This document shows, piece by piece, positions 8,589-15,063 of a DNA stretch of 29,589 nt (positions within the stretch are counted from its first letter, which is position 1; each line of letters starts with the position of its first letter). Under the pieces are notes generated by a model, which searched no databases, had not been told where the DNA came from, and worked only from the letters and a program-made list of their open reading frames with translations. Source of the DNA: Candidatus Melainabacteria bacterium (GTDB taxonomy: Bacteria > Cyanobacteriota > Vampirovibrionia > Vampirovibrionales > JAJTHC01); NCBI GenBank assembly GCA_026389055.1, contig JAPLIO010000240.1:1-29589 (forward strand), written 5' to 3'. The position numbers and the translations under genes were made by a program.

Positions 8589-9395
8589 ATGGCAAATATA
8601 CAACGTGGCTTGCTAATGGCAGGCAACTGGAAAATGTTTAAAACCAGAGCCGAAGTGGAAGCCTTCATTTTAGGATTAGCCCCTGTTTTTCATAAGTCTC
8701 CGCAAGTTGAAGCGATGGTTTGCCCCAGCTTCACGCTATTAAGCACTGCCCAAAAAACCATTAAACGCATGGGCTTACCGCTTAAAGTTTCCGCCCAAAA
8801 CATGGAATACCGAGAAGAAGGTGCCTTCACTGGCGAAGTTTCCGCCATTCATCTCAAAGAATTAGAATTACGAGGCGTTTTATTAGGGCATAGCGAACGC
8901 AGGCAATACTATAACGAAACCGATACGGCGATCAATCAAAAAACAAAAGTAGCATTGCAATACGGGTTGTTGCCCATTGTTTGTGTGGGTGAATTGCTAG
9001 AACAACGTGAAGCTGGCAATACCGATGCCGTTGTTGTAGACCAAGTAACCAACGCCCTAGAAGGCTTAGATGCCAAGCAAATTCCTGCCATTGTAATTGC
9101 GTACGAGCCTGTTTGGGCAATTGGTACAGGCAAAGTGTGTGAAACCCCTGAAGCCAACCGCGTTTGCGGATTGATTCGGTCTCAAGTTGCCAAGCAATTT
9201 GGGGTAGAAGCCGCAACGGCATTAAGAATTCTTTATGGGGGTAGCATGAATAATGCTAACGCTGAAGCCCTTTTAAGTCAATCTGATATTGATGGCGGAC
9301 TAATTGGCGGAGCTAGCCTAAAAGTGGATTCTTTCGCAGAACTGCTCAATACGGCTAACCAAGTAATGAGCCAACAAACCGCTAGTGTTGTTTAG
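8589..9395 (+). CDS. tpiA: Triosephosphate isomerase
   Basis: Interconverts dihydroxyacetone phosphate and glyceraldehyde 3-phosphate in glycolysis/gluconeogenesis. ATG 8589 is preferred over an upstream in-frame ATG (8559) because AAAGGAG (8571-8577) lies 11 bases before it. Lys15 in AGNWKM, His101 in GHSERR and Glu173 in AYEPVWAIGTGK are the catalytic residues; ILYGGSM and IDGGLIGGASL are the phosphate-binding loops. 268 residues, near the usual ~250 with a short C-terminal tail. dut starts 32 bases downstream on the same strand. Confidence 0.97.
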   Translation: MANIQRGLLMAGNWKMFKTRAEVEAFILGLAPVFHKSPQVEAMVCPSFTLLSTAQKTIKRMGLPLKVSAQNMEYREEGAFTGEVSAIHLKELELRGVLLGHSERRQYYNETDTAINQKTKVALQYGLLPIVCVGELLEQREAGNTDAVVVDQVTNALEGLDAKQIPAIVIAYEPVWAIGTGKVCETPEANRVCGLIRSQVAKQFGVEAATALRILYGGSMNNANAEALLSQSDIDGGLIGGASLKVDSFAELLNTANQVMSQQTASVV

Positions 9396-9427
9396 CCCCT
9401 CAACCTAAAGAGGAAGATATTTACCCA

Positions 9428-9901
9428 ATGATGATGATGAGTATTGCCACATTACCCGCCTGTCAATTGGAAATTTTTAAACTACCACACGCTCCTGAAA
9501 CCCTACCCAGTTATGCCACACAAGGGTCTGCTGGGATGGATTTACGGGCAGCCATTGCTGAACCCATTACGTTAGCTCCGTTGCAACGAGCCTTAATTCC
9601 AACGGGCTTACTCTTTCATATCCCTGAAGGCTATGAAGTACAGTTGCGGGCTAGAAGTGGGCTGGCTATTAAGCATGGTATTAACCTGATTAATGGTATT
9701 GGCACCATTGATTGGGATTATCGGCATGAAGTGAAGGTGGCGTTGGTAAACCTAAGTAATGACCCATTTGTTATTGAACCACTGGAGCGGATTTGTCAGA
9801 TGGTGATTTCACCTATTGTACAAGCCACCGTGGTAGAGATTCAAGAAACCAGCTTGTGCGACTCTCGTTCTGGTGGGTTTGGTTCGACAGGTAGAAACTA
9901 A
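9428..9901 (+). CDS. dut: dUTP diphosphatase
   Basis: Hydrolyses dUTP to dUMP and pyrophosphate, keeping uracil out of DNA and feeding thymidylate synthesis. All five trimeric dUTPase motifs are visible in order: GSAGMDLRA, RARSGLAIKHG, a GTIDWDYRHEV variant of GTIDxDYRGEV, LERICQMVI, and the C-terminal RSGGFGSTGRN. 157 residues, normal length. The gene opens with four consecutive ATG codons (9428-9439), the first 10 bases after AGAGGAAG (9410-9417); downstream ATGs could serve equally. Likely co-transcribed with tpiA (32-base gap). Confidence 0.96.
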   Translation: MMMMSIATLPACQLEIFKLPHAPETLPSYATQGSAGMDLRAAIAEPITLAPLQRALIPTGLLFHIPEGYEVQLRARSGLAIKHGINLINGIGTIDWDYRHEVKVALVNLSNDPFVIEPLERICQMVISPIVQATVVEIQETSLCDSRSGGFGSTGRN

Positions 9902-10050
9902 TCTATAAAAATAAACCGATGGCTTGCAACGGCGGTGTGTTTATTAGAGAATAACGATTGGTCTACAAGGTGAAGAACTATCCGCTTTCTTGCGTGTAAC
10001 CTCACCCCTAAACCACGAAGTACACCATTGGAGGTTCAAAAACAACAATC

Positions 10051-10473
10051 ATGGCTAAAAAAGTAACGGGCAAAATTAAATTAGCCCTTAATGCTGGTAA
10101 AGCAAACCCATCGCCACCCGTAGGGCCAGCTCTGGGTCAACACGGTGTCAACATTATGGGTTTCTGTAAAGAATACAACGCCCAAACACAAGATAAAATC
10201 GGGCAAATCATTCCAGTAGAAATTACTGTTTATGAAGACCGCTCATTTACCTTTGAACTAAAAACACCCCCTACTAGCTTTTTGCTAAAACAAGAAGCTG
10301 GCGTAGCCAGTGGTGCCGCCAACCCAAAACAACCTGTTGGTAGCGTAACAATGGCTCAAGTGCGTAAAGTTGCCGAAATTAAATTGGCAGATTTAAACGC
10401 CAATGATATTGATGCTGCTATGAAGCAAGTAATGGGTTCCGCCCGTTCTGCTGGGTTAACTGTTGTTGAATAA
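10051..10473 (+). CDS. rplK: 50S ribosomal protein L11
   Basis: 140 residues, standard length. Proline-rich N-terminal NPSPPVGPALGQHGVNIMGFC motif of L11 and the C-terminal rRNA-binding domain (SVTMAQVRKVAEIK, GSARSAGLTVVE) are intact. L11 binds the 23S GTPase-associated region. GGAGG (10030-10034) is 16 bases upstream of the ATG, a long spacing. The 149-base leader after dut includes an imperfect stem (around 9911-9944) and may hold an internal promoter or an L1-type autoregulatory site, which I could not identify. nusG/secE are not upstream, unlike the common bacterial arrangement. Confidence 0.97.
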   Translation: MAKKVTGKIKLALNAGKANPSPPVGPALGQHGVNIMGFCKEYNAQTQDKIGQIIPVEITVYEDRSFTFELKTPPTSFLLKQEAGVASGAANPKQPVGSVTMAQVRKVAEIKLADLNANDIDAAMKQVMGSARSAGLTVVE

Positions 10474-10555
10474 GCCTATTGTTAGGTTTATTATTTTCCC
10501 TGTTTACAAACTCGTTGCGTAAACACTTTATTCTTTTTAAATTGGAGCTTAACCA

Positions 10556-11287
10556 ATGGCCACGAAATTGACGAAACGTCAACAAACCCTTCAAGACGCT
10601 TTAGCCGTTTTGAAACAACCTACCTCAATTACTGAGGGAGTGGCAACGCTACAATCCGCCGTGAAAAGCGTTGCTAAATTTGATGAAACCTTTGAACTTC
10701 ACATTCGCTTAGGCATTAACATGAAACACGCCGACCAGCAAATTCGTACCACGGTTGTATTGCCAGAAGGTACGGGTAAAACCATTCGGGTTGCGGTTAT
10801 TGCCAAGGGCGAAAAAGTGAGCGAAGCACAAGCTGCTGGTGCTGAAGTGGTTGGGTCTGAAGACCTAATTGAACGCATTAAAACCGAAAACTTCTTTGAT
10901 TTTGATGTGCTAATTGCTACCCCAGACATGATGGTAGCCTTAGGTAAAATTGGTAAATTATTAGGGCCTAAAGGCTTAATGCCCAACCCAAAAACAGGCA
11001 CGGTAACTTTTGATGTGGCTGCTACGGTTAAACGCATTAAAGCGGGTCAGGTTGAAGTTCGCCCAGATAAGCAAGGTGTTTTACACATTGCTGTGGGTAA
11101 ATTGAACTTTACCAAAGAAGCGTTGTTGCGTAACATTTTTGCGGTGTATGACACGGTTTTAAGAGCCAAACCTGCTGCTGCAAAAGGTGTTTATGTTAAA
11201 TCTATTTACCTAACCAGCACAATGAGTCCATCCGTTCGGATTGACCCTTCTGTTATTGCAAACGAGTTGAAATCTGCCACCGTTTAG
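10556..11287 (+). CDS. rplA: 50S ribosomal protein L1
   Basis: 243 residues, close to the usual ~230. The L1 signature LLGPKGLMPNPKTGTVT is intact, as is GQVEVRPDKQGVLHIAVGKLNF. L1 builds the mobile L1 stalk at the ribosomal E site and commonly represses its own rplKA mRNA. GGAG about 10 bases before ATG 10556. It lies 82 bases after rplK on the same strand and is closed by a terminator. rplJ-rplL, which usually follow, are absent here. Confidence 0.97.
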   Translation: MATKLTKRQQTLQDALAVLKQPTSITEGVATLQSAVKSVAKFDETFELHIRLGINMKHADQQIRTTVVLPEGTGKTIRVAVIAKGEKVSEAQAAGAEVVGSEDLIERIKTENFFDFDVLIATPDMMVALGKIGKLLGPKGLMPNPKTGTVTFDVAATVKRIKAGQVEVRPDKQGVLHIAVGKLNFTKEALLRNIFAVYDTVLRAKPAAAKGVYVKSIYLTSTMSPSVRIDPSVIANELKSATV

Positions 11288-11315
11288 CTTTAAACGATGT
11301 TGGATTAACGATGTT

Positions 11316-11355
11316 AAAATCGCCCTTGATGTTTCGACAGTGGGGGCGATTTTTT
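11316..11355 (+). terminator. Rho-independent terminator of rplKA
   Basis: AAAATCGCCC (11316-11325) pairs with GGGCGATTTT (11344-11353) across an 18-base loop, followed by T to 11355. 28 bases after the rplA stop. It overlaps the last bases of the convergent minus-strand frame at 11354. Confidence 0.85.
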
Positions 11356-11667
11356 AAGGTGTTTCGTTCTTCAACAACCACGGATGAATTTGAAGATCTT
11401 CAAATTTACGAATTAGTAATCCCGTATTACTGAATCGTTTATAGGGATCATTTTTGGTAAGCGGTTTAAGCCCTTTTTGGGACTCCTTATTAAAAAGCTC
11501 TAGTTTTTGTTCTATCAAACTTTCTAATCTAGTTACCTTAACCTCAAACTCAAAAGATTCTGGGAGAATATAAATTTCTCCATTTAAGTTAAGTGCTAAG
11601 TGTTGACGAATGTTATGATCAGAATGTTTATTGGGCGGATTCAAGTAAGAAGTGTTCCACAAGGGGG
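11354..11667 (-). pseudogene. Frameshifted C-terminal continuation of the 11641-11925 gene
   Basis: Downstream of the G5 run at 11663-11667 (C5 on the coding strand), the -1/+2 frame stays open for about 100 codons to a stop at 11354. It encodes a plausible charged sequence with a helical segment (VTRLESLIEQKLELFNKES) and ends HPWLLKNETP. The upstream part of the same frame (11668-11740) looks non-coding, while the overlapping frame there encodes a TM helix. The simplest reading is one gene of roughly 190 codons split by an indel in the short C run. It could instead be a separate gene without its own start, or an assembly error. Confidence 0.5.
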
Positions 11668-11925
11668 AGCGAGGGCTTCTCGTTGGGAAATGGCCAAGCC
11701 CACTAAGCCCAACACCACCACGCTGCCCCCAATCAACCACGCATAGCTAGCAGATTGTTTTTGGGCTTCTTTTTTTACAGGGCTTTTAGTCTTCAACGGC
11801 TGTGCCTCAAAAGAGTCTGCCTTTTGAGATAAATCCACCGTCTGCTCTTTTCTAGGCAAGCAAAGTTTATCACCCAAACTGTAGGGCATCTTATTGCTTA
11901 AAGAAGGCTGGATGGTTTGATTCAT
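11641..11925 (-). CDS. Small single-pass membrane protein, probably truncated by frameshift
   Basis: 94 residues from ATG 11925, with AGGTG 7 bases upstream. The first ~60 residues are polar, Lys/Gln/Ser-rich (LKTKSPVKKEAQKQ). One clear TM segment follows at about 64-83 (AWLIGGSVVVLGLVGLAISQ), then a short tail before TGA. The positive charges before the helix suggest N-in topology. The end of the frame lies just beyond a C5 tract (11663-11667 on the plus strand), after which a different frame remains open to 11354, so this is probably the N-terminal half of a larger tail-facing protein. Function unknown. Confidence 0.6.
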   Translation of the reverse strand: MNQTIQPSLSNKMPYSLGDKLCLPRKEQTVDLSQKADSFEAQPLKTKSPVKKEAQKQSASYAWLIGGSVVVLGLVGLAISQREALAPPCGTLLT

Positions 11926-11999
11926 TAAAACACCTATTTACCGATAAACCGTAACTGCTAAAGGCATAAAACCAGCCTATCAAAAAAAGATGCTAGTTT

Positions 12000-12273
12000 A
12001 TACCAATTCAAAGTTTAACTGTCCTACTGGTCAGTAGGAACGACCATCGCCTTTGCCCTGCAGCGGCGATGCGTTTCGTCCTTTCGAAGGGGCAAAAAGA
12101 ACATCCCCCCGTCCATACCCGTAGTGGTATAGGGGGGTTTTTAGGGGGGTACCCCCTGAATTTGTGGGGGGTGTCGGGGGGTTGCCAAACAGCAATCCCC
12201 TGACAAACCAACCATCGAAAAACGCAAGCGACAATCGATGAGACAACACGCTATTCAATCGTTTAATTAGGTT
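12000..12273. repeat. MITE-like element, copy A, with internal hairpins
   Basis: Left end ATACCAATTCAAAGTTTAA matches the left terminal repeat of copy D (27093), and the right end (12248-12272, ACGCTATTCAATCG...) matches the inverted right end. It abuts the stop codon of the 12274 gene. Inside are CATCGCC/GGCGATG pairing (12047-12053 with 12064-12070), the shared internal block CAGTAGGAACGACCATCG also present in copy E (28436-28453), and a G-rich stretch with four runs of six G. No transposase is encoded, so movement would need a partner in trans. Confidence 0.65.
12105..12181. other. C6/G6 hairpin and four G6 runs (possible G-quadruplex)
   Basis: C6 at 12105-12110 pairs with G6 at 12132-12137, with an inner ATACC/GGTAT stem (12115-12119, 12126-12130) and TTTTT immediately after, i.e. 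terminator-like on the plus strand. G6 runs at 12132, 12144, 12166 and 12176 could alternatively form a quadruplex. Lies inside repeat copy A. Confidence 0.5.
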
Positions 12274-13308
12274 TTACCACGCTTTTAACGGACGCAACGT
12301 CAACTTCGGACGACCGTTCGTAGCCACAGGCAATGGCTTTGAAGGTTCCACCACGGGCGTTACTACTTTTTGCGTGAACATTGCCGTACCCAAGCTTGGC
12401 GGAGACACACCCACCTCCTGCGTGGCAAACGGAGAATACCGAAAATAAGGCGAAGCTTCCTGCAACCCTGCATACCCTGGGTTATTGCGAATCATGGTTT
12501 TCAATGTTTGTTGGGCTAACGCCATTTCAATCGTGTTTAATCTATCTACCAAGCCGTACCACCCTTTGGGAATGTGTTGTAACGTGGGGTTTTGGGCTTT
12601 AAACGCTTTCCACGCCGTTACTTCGGCTAACCACGCCTGTTCTTCTTCACAGTAAGAGTTTTGAAAATCCGAATGCAGGGCTTCGTGCGTAATTAAACTA
12701 GCCAAGGCTTCCGCAGGGGCTTTACGGTGTTTTTCTGCAATAAATAGCACCCAAGCTCCTTCCGTAGCAGGGTCTTTGCTCAACCACGCTAGGGCATCAA
12801 AGGTTGCGTATTGGCTGCCTAATTCGGCTAAATTTTTGAACATCACCCGCCCCCCTCGTTGGAGCAACGCATTCAGCGATGTTCTAGCCGTTGGGGTGTA
12901 ACTCATGCGTTGTAAGGCTAATAGCAATTCAGGTGCTCGGGAAATCTTCAACAACGCTTGCGTTGATAAGCCTACTGAAGCTTCAAGCGTTGGTTGATTG
13001 CTAGGGGCTGGTTGCCATTGATTAGAAACCGTTGGCAGGTTAGCAGTTGTCGTTGTAGTGGCTAAGTAGGCGATAGCCTCTTTTTTAGGTAGGGTTTTGA
13101 GGGCAGCGGCTGGTTTCCTGTAGATGGGGGTGGCTGGGTGCATGATGGTTTGAACCGAAGGCGGTGCATCTAGCAGAAACAAATCATCTAACGAGGTTGA
13201 AGATAGGGGCTGGGCGTTGCTTGCCATCCATCCTTGGCAAAAAATGCCACCCAAGATGAGGCTGATGATTAACCCTGTTTTTTTGTGATGAAACCAACTA
13301 CGCATCAT
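12274..13308 (-). CDS. Secreted HExxH zinc metallopeptidase-like protein
   Basis: 344 residues starting ATGATG at 13308/13305. A Sec signal peptide is clear: basic HHKK, hydrophobic TGLIISLILGGIF and a probable signal peptidase I site after ASNA (residue ~33). After a Thr/Pro-rich linker, residues ~207-211 are HEALH, the HExxH zinc-binding motif, followed 12-20 residues later by EEEQAWLAEVTAW, whose acidic residues before Ala fit the third ligand of gluzincin-type enzymes. I infer an exported zinc peptidase; the exact family and substrate are unknown. It is transcribed divergently from the MerR-like gene (246 bases between), and a second HExxH protein lies on that gene's other side. Confidence 0.7.
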   Translation of the reverse strand: MMRSWFHHKKTGLIISLILGGIFCQGWMASNAQPLSSTSLDDLFLLDAPPSVQTIMHPATPIYRKPAAALKTLPKKEAIAYLATTTTTANLPTVSNQWQPAPSNQPTLEASVGLSTQALLKISRAPELLLALQRMSYTPTARTSLNALLQRGGRVMFKNLAELGSQYATFDALAWLSKDPATEGAWVLFIAEKHRKAPAEALASLITHEALHSDFQNSYCEEEQAWLAEVTAWKAFKAQNPTLQHIPKGWYGLVDRLNTIEMALAQQTLKTMIRNNPGYAGLQEASPYFRYSPFATQEVGVSPPSLGTAMFTQKVVTPVVEPSKPLPVATNGRPKLTLRPLKAW

Positions 13309-13554
13309 AACCCATCGTTATTGTTATTGTGGAACGCTAATCATTTTACGTATCGAACGATAGAGGCTTGAAGCTGAGGTATTTACACTATGTAAAGGAA
13401 GTCGTTTGCTTTTTTGTCTAATGCTAATCGTTTAAATGAGGGGGAATAAAAAAAAGAATAGTCCATCTAGCGTTAATGTCTCTATAATAAGAGAACAGTC
13501 TTTTATAAAAAATTTGCTTACCCCCCTGTTTAAAAATAAAGAGAGCAACCCCTA

Positions 13555-13659
13555 ATGATGATGATGACACGCCAGCACGGTTCTATCATTTTAAGTGCCA
13601 AGGTAATAGCAGAAACGCTAGAAAAATATGATATTGCCCCTAAACAGTTGCAGGAATAA
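13555..13659 (+). pseudogene. N-terminal half of a MerR-like HTH, ended by in-frame TAA
   Basis: Four tandem ATG (13555-13566), about 9 bases after AAAGAGAG, open a 34-codon frame (…ILSAKVIAETLEKYDIAPKQLQE) ending at TAA 13657-13659. This stretch matches the first helix-turn-helix half of MerR proteins, where the next residue is normally an aromatic (Tyr or Trp) followed by E and a GL turn. The codons directly after the TAA, in the same frame, read ETALGLSIP, exactly the expected continuation. So the stop replaces the aromatic codon in a single continuous domain; TAT or TAC to TAA is one substitution. As sequenced, the 34-residue peptide is separate from the downstream product unless the stop is read through. 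Confidence 0.55.
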
Positions 13660-13674
13660 GAAACAGCTTTAGGG

Positions 13675-15063
13675 TTGAGTATACCCACTACGCCACAAGG
13701 CGAAAAAGCTTACAGTTCTCAACATTTAAACCTATTTAAAAACGTGAAGAAGCACCTAACGCTTGGGCGTAACTTGAAGCAAATTAAGCAGTTAATTCAA
13801 CTGCCAACGGCTAGCCAAAGTGTGGTTGTTCAGCCTGAAACGCCGCAGGCTACTGTGGTGGAAGCTGCCCCTATTGCCCCTAATGAGCTAACCCCTGATT
13901 TTCCTGCTTCTATTGTGGCGTACCCTGATAGTGAACCTACCGTTCAGGCGGAAGTAAGCCCTGCTTTTTCGACTAATTTTAAAAATGCTTGGCAAAAAAG
14001 CCCGAATTACACGCAAGATAGATTGGTCTTTTTAGAGTTGATTGAACCTAATGAGGTTTCGCCTTCTGCTGTTGTAGAACCACCGCCTGTTGTTCAATCG
14101 CCTACTAAAGTGGCTACACCACTACAGGAATCTTTTGCAACCAGTGCCGAAGCATTGGTAGCCGTCAGCACCGCAGACCAGCAGATAACCACAGATTTAA
14201 CCCAATTGCCTGGCGTTTTTCCTGCTCAGTTTTCGCCCACGGTATCGGGTCTTTCAATGGATGCCCCTGTTCAGTTGCTAGCCCATGAAGCCCCGCCTGC
14301 CCCGTTAGTAGCTGCCCAAAATGAAACCCTCGGTGGGGCAGTTTTGCCAATCCCTAATGGTAGTTCGGCTTTAAACAACAGTACCGCCTTGCAAATTGTT
14401 GAACGCCTAATGGGCGAAAAAGAAGCCAATCAGCGGAAGTTGATTGAGGCAGAAAAGCTCAATTCTCACCTTTATAACGTGAACAATTTGTTCAATAAAA
14501 AGGTGAAAGAACTAACGCAAATGGTGCAACAGTTGAAAACGGTTGCCAACGAACAACAAAACATGAAGTTGATGGAAGAAAAAGCAGTGCTTCAACGCCA
14601 ATTGCTGGATGTTGAACGGAATAAGTTAGAGCAACAACGGGCGTTTAGCCAAGAACAGCAAAAGGCTTCGTTGTTGGCACGGCAGTTGGATAGTGTGCAA
14701 CAGCAGTGGCAGGAATTAACCACGGGCTTTAACCCGAAGCGGTTTGTAGGGCATTGGCAGGAAACGTTGTTGTTGAAGCAGAAGGTGTTTGATACGTTTG
14801 GGTTGAATGTGGAACCGCAACGGAATCAGCATCGGGTGGTTGAAGTTGCCCCTACTCGTGTGGCGGGTAATGCGGGGTTTTTCTCGTTTGAATTTAAGTA
14901 CCCTGATAATACGGCTTGGAAGCGGTTAGAGCAACTTTCGTTGGTTTCTATTAGCCCTGATGAATTGGTGGGTGAAGTGAGTGTGGATTATGTGCTGGAT
15001 GGCGTGATTGTTTGCCGTGCCATTTACCAAGCTTCATTACAACGGGTTCAAAGCTTAGGTTAA
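13675..15063 (+). CDS. MerR-like HTH / coiled-coil protein (N-terminus interrupted)
   Basis: 462 residues if initiated at TTG 13675; the true gene probably begins at 13555 and is cut by TAA 13657. The start AYSSQHLNLFKNVKKHL..GRNLKQIKQLI is the second half of a MerR-type winged HTH (Y-S-x-x-x-L ... G-x-x-L-x-x-I-K). Residues ~50-240 are Pro/Ala/Val-rich and low in structure. Residues ~245-360 form a long coiled coil (NKKVKELTQMVQQLK, EKAVLQRQLLDVERNKLEQQ). The last ~100 residues are a compact alpha/beta domain (FFSFEFKYPDN, EVSVDYVLDGVIVC). No ligand cysteines of metal-sensing MerR proteins are evident. A DNA-binding regulator or nucoid/division factor is plausible, and control of the flanking peptidase genes is inference. 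Its stop overlaps the stop of the convergent peptidase gene by 3 bases. Confidence 0.65.
   Translation: MSIPTTPQGEKAYSSQHLNLFKNVKKHLTLGRNLKQIKQLIQLPTASQSVVVQPETPQATVVEAAPIAPNELTPDFPASIVAYPDSEPTVQAEVSPAFSTNFKNAWQKSPNYTQDRLVFLELIEPNEVSPSAVVEPPPVVQSPTKVATPLQESFATSAEALVAVSTADQQITTDLTQLPGVFPAQFSPTVSGLSMDAPVQLLAHEAPPAPLVAAQNETLGGAVLPIPNGSSALNNSTALQIVERLMGEKEANQRKLIEAEKLNSHLYNVNNLFNKKVKELTQMVQQLKTVANEQQNMKLMEEKAVLQRQLLDVERNKLEQQRAFSQEQQKASLLARQLDSVQQQWQELTTGFNPKRFVGHWQETLLLKQKVFDTFGLNVEPQRNQHRVVEVAPTRVAGNAGFFSFEFKYPDNTAWKRLEQLSLVSISPDELVGEVSVDYVLDGVIVCRAIYQASLQRVQSLG

Noticed and set aside
12031..12258. Minus-strand frames across 12008-12258
   Set aside because: They are translations of the repeat element and its G/C runs (Gly/Pro/Arg strings), with no ribosome site.
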